Under the pieces are notes generated by a model. That model worked only from the letters and a program-made list of their open reading frames with translations, searched no databases and was not told the origin of the DNA. 64,000 nt of DNA from DASSUW01 sp963806395. Lineage in GTDB: Bacteria > Actinomycetota > Thermoleophilia > Solirubrobacterales > Solirubrobacteraceae. Position numbers and translations under genes: made by a program. The DNA lies in NCBI GenBank assembly GCA_963806395.1, contig CAWDYI010000021.1:62001-126000 (forward strand), in the 5' to 3' direction. Each line of letters starts with the position of its first letter. Within the stretch, counting starts at the first letter, position 1. Below, piece by piece: positions 25,754 to 33,735 of this stretch.

Positions 25754-25762
25754 CCTTACCAC

Positions 25763-27283
25763 TTGGCTGACGCCCCCACTCAAACCAAGCAACGCGCGGA
25801 GCCCGCCACCGAACCGGTGGCGATCGACCTGCCGCTCGTCGACGTCCGCCGCAAGCGGCCGCCGGCTCTGGCGTTCCTGCTGCGGCTGGAGACGCTGCGC
25901 CGCGCGCTGCGCGTGGTGTCGCTGCTGGCGCTCGACTTCTTCGGCGTGTTCGCGGCGATCTACGTCGCGCTGATGGTCAAGTCCGTCCTGCGCTACGGCG
26001 ACTGGGCGTGGCACGCGTCGTACGTGGAGACGCGCGACAACGTCGCGTTCGCGTCGCTGGTGACGGTACTGCTGTTCGCCCGCTCCGGGCTGTACTCGTC
26101 GCGCGCCGAGCGACCCGGCCTGTCGAAGATCGTCACGTCGCTGTTCCAGGTGACGGTCGTCGCGCTGGTGTTCGCGGTCGTGAACGGCGAGCAGTATTCG
26201 AGCTACTACATCTTCTACGGCACGCTGGTGTTCGCGATCTGCTTCATCGGCCTGCTGCGGTGGGGCTACGAGAGCGCGACCGGGCTCCTGCTGCGGGCGG
26301 CCGGCTACCGGCGCCGCGCGGTGCTCGTCGGCTCCGGCAAGCACATCGAGGACGTCGCGCACGCGCTGATCAGCGAGGTGCACGCGCCGGTCGAGATGGT
26401 CGGCTTCATCTCGCTCACGCCGCGGCCCGACAACGGGCTGCGCTCGCTGGGCCGGATCGAGGACCTGCCGGCGATCCTGGACGCCCACCGCGTCCAGGAG
26501 GTCATCATCGCCGACCCCGACTTCCCGCAGGAGCGCGCGGTCGACCTCGTCGATCAGTGCCACCAGCGCGGCGTGACGGTGCGGATCGCGCCGTCGACGA
26601 TGGAGATCCTCGTGCATCGCGCCGAGTTCGTCCCGGGCGCGTCGGTGCCGCTGTTCGAGCTGCGCCCGCCCGTGTTCGACGGCTTCGACTACGCCGTCAA
26701 GCGCACGTTCGACTTCGTGGTGGCGTTGCTGCTGGTGGTGGTCCTGAGCCCGGTGCTGGTGCTGATCGCGATCGCCGTCGCGATCTCCTCGCGCGGTCCC
26801 GTGCTCTACCGCTCGATGCGGCCGGGCATCGGCGGCGAGTCGTTCGCGTGCCTGAAGTTCAGGACCATGCGCTCGGATGCCGACCAGATCCAGGCCGACC
26901 TCGAGTCGCTCAACGAAGCCTCCGGCCCGCTGTTCAAGATCCGGCGCGACCCGCGCCTCACGCGCTTCGGCACCTTCCTGCGCCGCTACTCGCTCGACGA
27001 GCTTCCGCAACTGCTCAACGTGCTGGCCGGGAAGATGTCGCTGGTCGGCCCGCGGCCGCTGCCGCAGCGCGACTTCGACCAGCTCGAGGAGTGGCACAAG
27101 AAGCGCTACCTGGTGCTGCCCGGGATCACCGGCCTGTGGCAGGTCGCGGGCCGCTCCGAGCTCGACTTCGACGACCTCGTGCGGCTCGACTTCCTGTATC
27201 TGGAGCGCTGGTCGGTCGGCCTCGACCTGGCGATCCTGCTCAAGACCGTCCCGGCGGTGCTGAGCCGGCGCGGGGCGTTCTAG
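25763..27283 (+). CDS. Polyprenyl-phosphate hexose-1-phosphate transferase (priming glycosyltransferase)
   Basis: A 506-residue membrane protein of the WbaP/ExoY family. N-terminal residues about 40-170 hold four or so membrane helices, then a CoA-binding-like domain (RRRAVLVGSGKHIEDVAHAL), a further helix (DFVVALLLVVVLSPVLVLI) and the catalytic tail: RSMRPGIGGESFACLKFRTM, LRRYSLDELPQLLNVLAGKM, GPRPLPQRDFD, PGITGLWQVAGRSE. It transfers sugar-1-phosphate from a UDP-sugar to undecaprenyl phosphate, starting the glycan. The start appears to be TTG at 25763. This gene closes the polysaccharide block. Confidence 0.92.
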   Translation: MADAPTQTKQRAEPATEPVAIDLPLVDVRRKRPPALAFLLRLETLRRALRVVSLLALDFFGVFAAIYVALMVKSVLRYGDWAWHASYVETRDNVAFASLVTVLLFARSGLYSSRAERPGLSKIVTSLFQVTVVALVFAVVNGEQYSSYYIFYGTLVFAICFIGLLRWGYESATGLLLRAAGYRRRAVLVGSGKHIEDVAHALISEVHAPVEMVGFISLTPRPDNGLRSLGRIEDLPAILDAHRVQEVIIADPDFPQERAVDLVDQCHQRGVTVRIAPSTMEILVHRAEFVPGASVPLFELRPPVFDGFDYAVKRTFDFVVALLLVVVLSPVLVLIAIAVAISSRGPVLYRSMRPGIGGESFACLKFRTMRSDADQIQADLESLNEASGPLFKIRRDPRLTRFGTFLRRYSLDELPQLLNVLAGKMSLVGPRPLPQRDFDQLEEWHKKRYLVLPGITGLWQVAGRSELDFDDLVRLDFLYLERWSVGLDLAILLKTVPAVLSRRGAF

Positions 27284-27287
27284 CCTC

Positions 27288-28079
27288 GTGCTTCTCGCCG
27301 CGCTCGCGGCGGCGGTGCTCGCGGCGCCGGGGGAGCAGGCGCGCAACTTCGCCGTCTCGGTCTCACGCGACGGTGCCCGCCCGGCGGCCGGAGCGCTGGA
27401 GCGGCGCGCGCACCAGCGCGTGCAGCGGCGCTTCGAGCGCGCGGGCCTGGACGTGCGCGTGCAGCGGTTCTCGACGCCGCGCGGCCGTTCGCGGAACGTG
27501 ATCGGGATCCGGCACGGCACGCGCAGCTGCCTGCGCGTGCTGATGGCGCACACCGACACGGTGCCGCCTTCGCCGGGCGCTGAGGACAACGCCTCTGGCG
27601 TCGGCGTGCTGGTCGCGCTCGGCGGGCGGCTCGGCGCGATCGACCCGCCGTGCGACGTGTGGCTCGTCGCCACCGGCGCCGAGGAGCGCATCTACACCGG
27701 CTCGCCGGACCACCTCGGCGCGCTCGCGCTGCGCGACATCGTGCCGCGCACGCGCCTGCGGTACGCGCTCTCGCTCGACGAGGTCGGCCGCGGCACACGG
27801 TTCCGGCTGCGCTCGCCGACGAGCGCTCCGCGCCGGCGCGTGGAGCGCGAGCTGCTCGCCGCCGCCCGACGGCAGGACGTCAACGTCGACTGGCAGCGCG
27901 ACAGCGGCACCGGCAACTCCGACCACCGCGAGTTCGAGCTCGCGGGCATGCGCGGCGTCAAGCTCGGCGTGCTCGAGAACCCGTGCCGGCACACGGCGTG
28001 CGATACCCCGAACCGCCTCCAGCGCGCCGCCTTCGCGCGTGTGCAGCGGGTGGTCGAGGACGTGCTGGCGCGCCGCTGA
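27288..28079 (+). CDS. M28-type zinc peptidase, predicted exported
   Basis: A 263-residue metallopeptidase starting with a short hydrophobic leader (LLAALAAAVLAAPG). It has LMAHTDTVP (first Zn ligand), GAEDNASGVGVL (bridging Asp), ATGAEE (catalytic Glu) and GNSDHREFELAG, all in the order of the M28 family. The SLDEVG element supplies the next Asp/Glu. Small for the family and without a PA insert. The GTG start lies four bases after the priming transferase stop, so it is probably co-transcribed. The stop codon overlaps the first base of a downstream repeat. Confidence 0.8.
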   Translation: MLLAALAAAVLAAPGEQARNFAVSVSRDGARPAAGALERRAHQRVQRRFERAGLDVRVQRFSTPRGRSRNVIGIRHGTRSCLRVLMAHTDTVPPSPGAEDNASGVGVLVALGGRLGAIDPPCDVWLVATGAEERIYTGSPDHLGALALRDIVPRTRLRYALSLDEVGRGTRFRLRSPTSAPRRRVERELLAAARRQDVNVDWQRDSGTGNSDHREFELAGMRGVKLGVLENPCRHTACDTPNRLQRAAFARVQRVVEDVLARR

Positions 28080-28161
28080 ACTGCGGCACTAAGGGAGGCG
28101 GGTCCGGCGTGCCGCGAGGGCGCGTGTCGAGTTGACGTCGGTATGCGACGTCAAGTCGACA
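28079..28161. repeat. AACTGCGGC-family repeat with long central hairpin
   Basis: The element starts AACTGCGGCAC at the M28 stop and contains a hairpin TGTCGA-g-TTGACGTCG (28125-28140), loop GTATG, CGACGTCAA-g-TCGACA (28146-28161): 15 base pairs and one G-G mismatch. Its left end and the loop text TATGCGAC match the element at 55377-55517. It fills most of the 119-base gap before the nitrilase gene. Confidence 0.6.
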
Positions 28162-28198
28162 ACCGGCAGCGCGTGGCCACGTCGCATAGCATCGCCCC

Positions 28199-29089
28199 AT
28201 GCCCGAGCTGCGGTCCGTCCGCGTGGCCGCGATCCAGGCCACCCCGGTGATCCTGGACGCCGAGGCGACCGTCGCCAAGACGGTGCGCCTGCTGGAGGAG
28301 GCGGCCGGGAAGGGCGCCGAGCTCGCAGTGCTGCCGGAGACGTTCATCCCGCTCTACCCCTCGAACCGCTGGGCCAAGGGCGCGTCGGCGTTCGGCGGCT
28401 GGGACGAGCTGTGGGAGCGGCTGCACGCGAACTCCGTCGACGTACCGGGCCCGCTCGTCGACGAGCTCGTCGCGGCATGCGAGCGCCTCGGCGTGCACGC
28501 CGTGATCGGCATCAACGAGCGCGACGGCGGCTCGCTCTACAACGCCTACCTGCTGCTCGGGCCGACGGGACTGCTGCGAAAGCACCGCAAGCTGATGCCG
28601 ACCCAGCACGAGCGCCTGTTCCACGGCATCGGCGCCGGCGACGACCTCGCGCCAGTGGAAACGCCGCTCGGAAGGATCGGCGGCCTGATCTGCTGGGAGA
28701 ACCGGATGCCGCTGGCGCGCTGGTCGGTCTACCAGGGCTCGCCGCAGCTGTGGGTCGCGCCGACCGCGGACGACTCGGACGGCTGGCTGGCCTCGATGCG
28801 CCACATCGCGATCGAGTCGGGCGCGTTCGTGATCTCCGTGCCGCAGTACATCCCCGGCAGCGCGTTCGGAGACGACTTCCCGGTCGAGATCGATCGCGAC
28901 ACGATCTACGGCCGTGGCGGCGCCGTGATCGTCGAGCCGACGGCGGGCAACGTGGTCGCAGGACCGCTGTACGACGAAGAGGGCATACTGCTGGCCGATT
29001 GCGACCTGCGGGTGGGTCTGCACGCCAAGCGCTGGTTCGACGCTGTGGGGCACTACTCCCGGACGGACGTCCTCTCGCCGAACGCTTGA
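28199..29089 (+). CDS. Carbon-nitrogen hydrolase (nitrilase family)
   Basis: A 296-residue enzyme with the Glu-Lys-Cys triad: E47 in LPETFIP, K131 in RKLMPTQHER and C165 in GGLICWENRM. The CWEN motif (rather than CYD) and LPETFIPLYP are typical of true nitrilases and cyanide hydratases, so it may convert a nitrile to a carboxylic acid and ammonia. TAGCAT (28187-28192) precedes the ATG by six bases. It begins a run of plus-strand genes, but 39 bases separate it from the DUF1800 gene. Substrate unknown. Confidence 0.87.
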   Translation: MPELRSVRVAAIQATPVILDAEATVAKTVRLLEEAAGKGAELAVLPETFIPLYPSNRWAKGASAFGGWDELWERLHANSVDVPGPLVDELVAACERLGVHAVIGINERDGGSLYNAYLLLGPTGLLRKHRKLMPTQHERLFHGIGAGDDLAPVETPLGRIGGLICWENRMPLARWSVYQGSPQLWVAPTADDSDGWLASMRHIAIESGAFVISVPQYIPGSAFGDDFPVEIDRDTIYGRGGAVIVEPTAGNVVAGPLYDEEGILLADCDLRVGLHAKRWFDAVGHYSRTDVLSPNA

Positions 29090-29128
29090 ACTGTTGTCCT
29101 TGCCCGTTCCTGCCGACGACAGGAGGGT

Positions 29129-30472
29129 ATGGCCCGCGTCCCGACCTATCACGGCCGCTTCGGCCCGGAGGAAGCGCGTCGCCTGCTGTGGCGCGCCGGC
29201 TTCGGCCCGCGGCCCGGTGAGGCCGAGCGCCTCGCCAAGCGCGGCTTGAACCGCGCGGTCGAGTCGCTCGTCCATCCGAAGTCGACGCGGCTGAAGGGCC
29301 CGGCCCCGCGCGACGGCGACGGGCACCCGCTCGCGCCCCGTGACGCCTGGGGCCACGACCACTGCTGGTGGCTGGACCGGATGGTCCGCACGCAGGCGCC
29401 GCTGGTCGAGCGCATGACGCTCGTCTGGCACGACTGGTTCGCGACGAGCAAGGACGCCGGTCCGCAGACGCTGCTGCTGCGGCAGAACGCGCTGCTGCGC
29501 CGCCACGCGCTCGGCTCGTTCGAGCGTCTCGCGATGGACGTCACGCGCGACCCGGCGATGCTGCTGTGGCTCAACGGCACCTCGAACCACAAAGAGGACG
29601 TCAACGAGAACTACGCCCGCGAGTTGCAGGAGCTGTTCTGCCTCGGCGCCGGCCGCGGCTACACCGAGCGCGACGTACGCGAGATGGCGCGCGCGCTGAC
29701 CGGGTTCCGCAACGAATGGTCCGAGGGCCGCGGCCCGCACTCGTTCCGCTACGACCGCTCGCTCCACGACGCCGGCTTCAAGCGCCTGTACGGCAAGCGC
29801 GGGCGGTTCGACTGGCGCGACGGCGTCCGGCTCGCGGTGCGCAACCGCAAGCACCCGTCGTTCCTCGTGAACAAGCTGTGGGGCTACTTCATCCCGACGC
29901 CGCCGCCGCGCGGCACGGCGCGGGCGCTGGAGCGCATGTACATCGGCTCGGGCCGGAACGTGCGCCCGCTGGTGCGCGCGATCCTGCGCCACCCGCACCT
30001 GTACGACCCGGACCGGCGGATGACGAAGCCGCCGGTGGTGCAAGCCGCCGGGATGCTGCGGGCGACCGGCCGCGGGATCGACACCGACGCCTGGGCGTGG
30101 TTGTGCGACACGGCCGGCCAGATGCTGTTCCTGCCGCCGAACGTGGCCGGCTGGGACGCGACGCGCTGGCTCGACACCGCGACCTTCCGCGCCCGCTGGC
30201 GGATGGCCGCCGAGATCTGCAACAACGACCAGCTCGACCACGAGACGATGCGAGGCAAGGTCCCGACCGATCCGGCCAAGCTCGTCAGGCGCGCCGCCGG
30301 GTTCTGGGCCGACACGCCGCTGTCGCGCCCCACCCGCACGGCACTCGAGCGCTACGCCCGCACCTCGATGTCGGCGGCGAACGAGAGCTGGGAGCGCGAG
30401 TCCTACCCCGTGCTGATCGAGAACGCGCTGCGGATGCTGATCGCCGTCTCCCCGGACTACCTGACCTCATGA
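29129..30472 (+). CDS. DUF1800 family protein
   Basis: A 447-residue protein. RLLWRAGFGPRPGEAERLA at the N-terminus, WHDWFATSKD, NENYARELQELFCLGAGRGYTE and GWDATRWLDTATFRARW are the classic blocks of DUF1800, a family of unknown function nearly always paired with DUF1501. No signal peptide is visible. An AGGAGGG sequence (29121-29127) directly abuts the ATG at 29129, an unusually short spacing. The stop overlaps the DUF1501 start as ATGA. The pair and the following cupredoxin form a coupled operon. Confidence 0.88.
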   Translation: MARVPTYHGRFGPEEARRLLWRAGFGPRPGEAERLAKRGLNRAVESLVHPKSTRLKGPAPRDGDGHPLAPRDAWGHDHCWWLDRMVRTQAPLVERMTLVWHDWFATSKDAGPQTLLLRQNALLRRHALGSFERLAMDVTRDPAMLLWLNGTSNHKEDVNENYARELQELFCLGAGRGYTERDVREMARALTGFRNEWSEGRGPHSFRYDRSLHDAGFKRLYGKRGRFDWRDGVRLAVRNRKHPSFLVNKLWGYFIPTPPPRGTARALERMYIGSGRNVRPLVRAILRHPHLYDPDRRMTKPPVVQAAGMLRATGRGIDTDAWAWLCDTAGQMLFLPPNVAGWDATRWLDTATFRARWRMAAEICNNDQLDHETMRGKVPTDPAKLVRRAAGFWADTPLSRPTRTALERYARTSMSAANESWERESYPVLIENALRMLIAVSPDYLTS

Positions 30473-31839
30473 ACCCGACCCACGACTCCCGCGTCTGCTG
30501 CGCAGAGCACGCCCGCGCCGGCGCCGGCCTGCCCGCGATCGAGCGCGGTATGCCGACCCCCGCCGGCACCGGCCTGTCGCGCCGCTCGTTCCTGCTGCGA
30601 TCCGCCGGCCTCGCCCTGTCCGTCTACGGCGCCGGGCGGCTCGCCGGACTTCCCGTCTTCGAGGAGGGGATCGCCCGCGCCCAGGCCGGCCGCGCCGGAA
30701 CCGTGCTCGTCAGCGTGTTCCTGGACGGCGGCGCCGACAGCATGTCGATCCTCGCTCCGGTCGGCGATCCGAACTACCGCCGGCTGCGCCCGAGCCTCGC
30801 GCTCGGCGGCGGCGGCACGCCGTTCAGCGAGGACACGCGGATGCGGTGGCATCCGGCGGCCGCGCCGCTCGCCGCCCTGCACGCCGAGGGCAAGGTCTCG
30901 GTGATGCCCGCGGTCGGCTACGACAGCCCGGACCAGTCGCACTTCGTCTCCCGCCACTACTGGGAGGTCGGCGCGACCGACGCCCAGATGCGCTCCGGCT
31001 GGCTCGGACGGGTGATCGACCACATCGGCACCACCGACAACCCGCTCCAGGGCGTGTCGATGGGCGGCAACCTCGGCCCGTCGCTCGCCGCCGCCCGCAA
31101 GCCGGTGGCCGCCGTCGACGCACCCGAGGACTTCGGCTTCTGGGCGCCCGGCGCCTGGGGCCCGCCCGGCGAGCTGGCGATCCCGGCGTTCGCCGACGTC
31201 GGCCGCGCGCTGGCCGGATCGCGCGACGCGGCGGTCGCCCAGGCCGCCCAGGCTGCTGCGTTCGCCGGCGGCGTGCGCGTCGCGCTCGCGCCGTTCGGCA
31301 ACGACGGCGAGCCGACCTACACGCCGCGCGCGGTCTACCCGCAGAGCAGCGAGGAGCGCTTCCCGCGCCGGCTCGCGGGCCTCGCGGCGATGCTCGGCGC
31401 CGGCCTGCCGATCCGCTGCGCGACGCTGTCGGCTCCCGGCGCGTGGGACACGCACGCCGACCAGGCGGGCACGCTGCCGGAGAACCTGAAGATGACGTCG
31501 GACAGCCTGTACGCCTTCCAGCGCGACCTCGAGGCGCGCGGGATCGCCGACCGCGTGCTCACGCTCGTGTGGTCGGAGTTCGGCCGCCGCGCGGAGGAGA
31601 ACGGCTCGGGCACCGACCACGGCGCCGCCGGCATCGGCTTCGTCATCGGCACCCGCGCCAGCGGCCGCATGATCGGCGAGTTCCCCGGTCTCGCGCAGCT
31701 CGACCCGAACGGCAACCTGCGCGCCACGTCGGACTTCCGCGGCCTCTACTCCGCCCTCTGCGCCGACTGGTTCGGCGTCGACCCCGCCATCGTGCTCGGC
31801 GCCGGCGCACGGCTGCCGCGACCGAAGGTGCTGCGGTGA
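30469..31839 (+). CDS. DUF1501 family protein with Tat signal
   Basis: A 456-residue protein. After an atypically long, Cys-containing leader (VCCAEHARAGAGLP), the twin-arginine stretch LSRRSFLLRSAGLALSVYG predicts Tat export. FLDGGADSMSILAPVGDPNY, HPAAAPLAALHAEGKVSVM, GYDSPDQSHFVSRHYWE, WDTHADQ and LVWSEFGRRAEENGSGTDHG are DUF1501 signatures and resemble the metal sites of alkaline-phosphatase/sulfatase-like enzymes. The ATG overlaps the DUF1800 stop; a GTG overlap leads to the cupredoxin. Function undescribed to my knowledge. Confidence 0.88.
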   Translation: MNPTHDSRVCCAEHARAGAGLPAIERGMPTPAGTGLSRRSFLLRSAGLALSVYGAGRLAGLPVFEEGIARAQAGRAGTVLVSVFLDGGADSMSILAPVGDPNYRRLRPSLALGGGGTPFSEDTRMRWHPAAAPLAALHAEGKVSVMPAVGYDSPDQSHFVSRHYWEVGATDAQMRSGWLGRVIDHIGTTDNPLQGVSMGGNLGPSLAAARKPVAAVDAPEDFGFWAPGAWGPPGELAIPAFADVGRALAGSRDAAVAQAAQAAAFAGGVRVALAPFGNDGEPTYTPRAVYPQSSEERFPRRLAGLAAMLGAGLPIRCATLSAPGAWDTHADQAGTLPENLKMTSDSLYAFQRDLEARGIADRVLTLVWSEFGRRAEENGSGTDHGAAGIGFVIGTRASGRMIGEFPGLAQLDPNGNLRATSDFRGLYSALCADWFGVDPAIVLGAGARLPRPKVLR

Positions 31840-32189
31840 GGCGAGCGCTCGGCCTCGCGCTGGCGCTGCTCGCCGCTCTGCCCGCCACCGCCGCCGCGCG
31901 ACCTGCGCCGGCGCGGCTGCTCGTCGAGGCGCGCGAGTTCAACCTCACGCTCTCGCGCGCGAAGCTCAAGTCCGGCCGCGCGATCGTGCAGCTCGCCAAT
32001 CGCGGCGAGGATCCGCACGACCTGCGTCTGGCCCGTTTCCGCGGCCACCGCGGCGGCAGGATCGGCGAGACGCTCCCCGGCGAGGTCGGCGAGTGGACGG
32101 GCCGACTGCGCAGCGGCCGCTACCGGCTGTACTGCACGCTCGAAGGCCACCGGGCCAAGGGCATGCGAGCGACGCTCCGCGTGCGCTGA
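31836..32189 (+). CDS. Exported cupredoxin-like protein
   Basis: A 117-residue protein with a signal peptide (RALGLALALLAALPATAAA) and one cupredoxin domain. All four type-1 copper ligands can be placed: H61 in EDPHDLRL, C100 in YRLYCTLEGH, H105 and M110 in GHRAKGM. It should bind copper outside the membrane and may transfer electrons or chaperone copper. The GTG start overlaps the DUF1501 stop (GTGA), which implies joint production with DUF1800 and DUF1501. Confidence 0.82.
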   Translation: MRRALGLALALLAALPATAAARPAPARLLVEAREFNLTLSRAKLKSGRAIVQLANRGEDPHDLRLARFRGHRGGRIGETLPGEVGEWTGRLRSGRYRLYCTLEGHRAKGMRATLRVR

Positions 32190-32199
32190 GACGCGCGAA

Positions 32200-32236
32200 C
32201 GTCAACTGCGCTGGGTGGGGAGGTGAGGAGCCTCCC
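32200..32236. repeat. AACTGCGGC-family repeat end plus short terminator-like hairpin
   Basis: CGTCAACTGCGCTGGGTGGG (32200-32219) and the following GAGGTGAGG match, with few differences, the reverse complement of the right end of the repeat at 55377-55517. The same stretch can form GGGAGG (32218-32223) with CCTCCC (32231-32236), a hairpin placed between two convergent genes, so it may serve as a bidirectional terminator. Confidence 0.5.
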
Positions 32237-32244
32237 GGCCGCGT

Positions 32245-33735
32245 TCACGCCCGACGCCGCCGCAGCACCCGCTCGTCGCCGCGCCGGAGCGTGACGCGGG
32301 CGGCGTCGAGGTGCTCGAGGTAGGCCTGGGCGTACTTGCGCGACGTGCCGAGCTCGTCGCGGACGCCGGCCAGCGTGATCGAGCCGTCGCGCTCGATCGC
32401 CGCGACGATCCGGGCCTCGACGGCCGCGAGCGCCTCGGGGTGGACGTGCGTCGCGCGCCCGAGCCGCAGCGCGCGGCCGTGGGCACGTAGCGCGGCGAGG
32501 TCGTCCGGCGTCGCCGCGAGCTTCGCGTCGACCGGCGGCTCGGCGCCGGCCGCCCGCAGCTGCTCCTCGACGGCGAGCGCGGACGGCGTGAGCGGCGGCG
32601 GCTCGGCCGGGGACGGCGGCGGCGGCGCGGCGGCGGGCTCCGGCGGCGCGGGCTCCTCGCCGCGCTCGAGCGCCGCGAGCCGCGCCAGCACGTCGCGCGA
32701 CGGCCCGTGCCGCCGCGGCGCGGGGTCGAGCACGACGCCGCCGCCGAGCGTGTCCGGCGGCGCGAGCGACCGGATCACGAGCCGGTCGCCGCGCAGCGGG
32801 ACGATCGGCTGCTCGAGCCGCAGCTGGAAGAACCGCCCGCCGAGCTCGGCCAGCCGAGCGGCCGACTCGCGCGTGCCGTGGTGGACCGCGACCCGCGCGC
32901 CGCCGTCCGGTCGCGCGTCGGGCGTCGTCCACGCGAGCGCTGCGTCCACGCGAAACGTCGGGCTGGGCGCGTCGCCGGCGACGATCACGTCGCCGCGCGC
33001 GACCTGCTCGCGCCCGGTACCTGCGAGGTTGAGCGCCACGCGCTGGCCCGCCTCGGCGCGCTCGACCCGCACGTCGTGCACCTCGACTGCGCGCACGCGG
33101 GCGCGGTGACCGGCGGGCAGCACGGTCACCTCGTCGCCGGGGGCGGCCGCGCCGGACCACAGCGTGCCGGTGACGACGGTGCCCGCGCCGCGGATGCTGA
33201 AGACGCGGTCGACGTTCAGCCGCAGACCGCCCGGCGCGCCGGTCCGCCCCGGCACCCGCGCGGCCGCGCGGTCGAGCGCGGCACGCAGCTCGTCGAGGCC
33301 GGCCCCGCTGCGGGCCGCGACCGCGACCGGCTCGGCGCCCGGAAGCAGCGCCGTGGCCTCGGCAGCCGCGCGAGCGGGATCGGCGAGATCGGCCTTGGTG
33401 ATCGCGACGACGCCCACGTCGACCCCGAGGGCGGCGAGCACCGCCGCGTGCTCGCGCGTCTGCGGCATCACGCCGTCGTCCGCGGCGACGGTCATCAGAT
33501 ACAGGTCGATCCCGGTCGCGCCCGCGACCATCGTGCGCACGAACCGCTCGTGACCCGGCACGTCGACGACCGACAGCCGCCGCCCCGACGGCAGCTCCAG
33601 CGGCGCGTAGCCGAGCGCGATCGAGATCCCGCGCTCGCGCTCCTCCGGCAGCCGGTCGGTGTCCACCCCGGTGAGCGCCCGCACGAGCGTGGTCTTGCCG
33701 TGGTCGATGTGGCCGGCGGTGCCGAGCGTGGTCAT
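32245..33735 (-). CDS. selB: Selenocysteine-specific elongation factor SelB
   Basis: A 496-residue translation GTPase. GHIDHGKTTLVRAL (P-loop), RGISIALGYAPL (switch I), DVPGHERFV (G3), TKAD (G4) and domains 2-3 (RVFSIRGAGTVVTGTLWSG) match SelB. The C-terminal winged-helix region (about 400-496) that binds the SECIS hairpin is present but short, and a Pro/Ala/Glu-rich linker (about 365-400) precedes it. It delivers selenocysteinyl-tRNA to UGA codons. It overlaps selA by ATGA. No tRNA-Sec, selD or UGA-containing selenoprotein gene is recognisable in the window. Confidence 0.9.
   Translation of the reverse strand: MTTLGTAGHIDHGKTTLVRALTGVDTDRLPEERERGISIALGYAPLELPSGRRLSVVDVPGHERFVRTMVAGATGIDLYLMTVAADDGVMPQTREHAAVLAALGVDVGVVAITKADLADPARAAAEATALLPGAEPVAVAARSGAGLDELRAALDRAAARVPGRTGAPGGLRLNVDRVFSIRGAGTVVTGTLWSGAAAPGDEVTVLPAGHRARVRAVEVHDVRVERAEAGQRVALNLAGTGREQVARGDVIVAGDAPSPTFRVDAALAWTTPDARPDGGARVAVHHGTRESAARLAELGGRFFQLRLEQPIVPLRGDRLVIRSLAPPDTLGGGVVLDPAPRRHGPSRDVLARLAALERGEEPAPPEPAAAPPPPSPAEPPPLTPSALAVEEQLRAAGAEPPVDAKLAATPDDLAALRAHGRALRLGRATHVHPEALAAVEARIVAAIERDGSITLAGVRDELGTSRKYAQAYLEHLDAARVTLRRGDERVLRRRRA

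Noticed and set aside
25721..27691. A 656-codon minus-strand frame over the priming transferase gene.
   Set aside because: Arg/Gln/Asp/His-rich mirror sequence with no recognised motif; the sense strand is a clear transferase.
28151..30241. A 696-codon minus-strand frame over the nitrilase and DUF1800 genes.
   Set aside because: Same high-GC artefact; both underlying genes have catalytic or family motifs in the sense strand.
32190..32244. The gap beside selB, considered as a site for tRNA-Sec.
   Set aside because: Only 55 bases, lacks cloverleaf arms and a CCA end; better explained by a repeat end and terminator hairpin.
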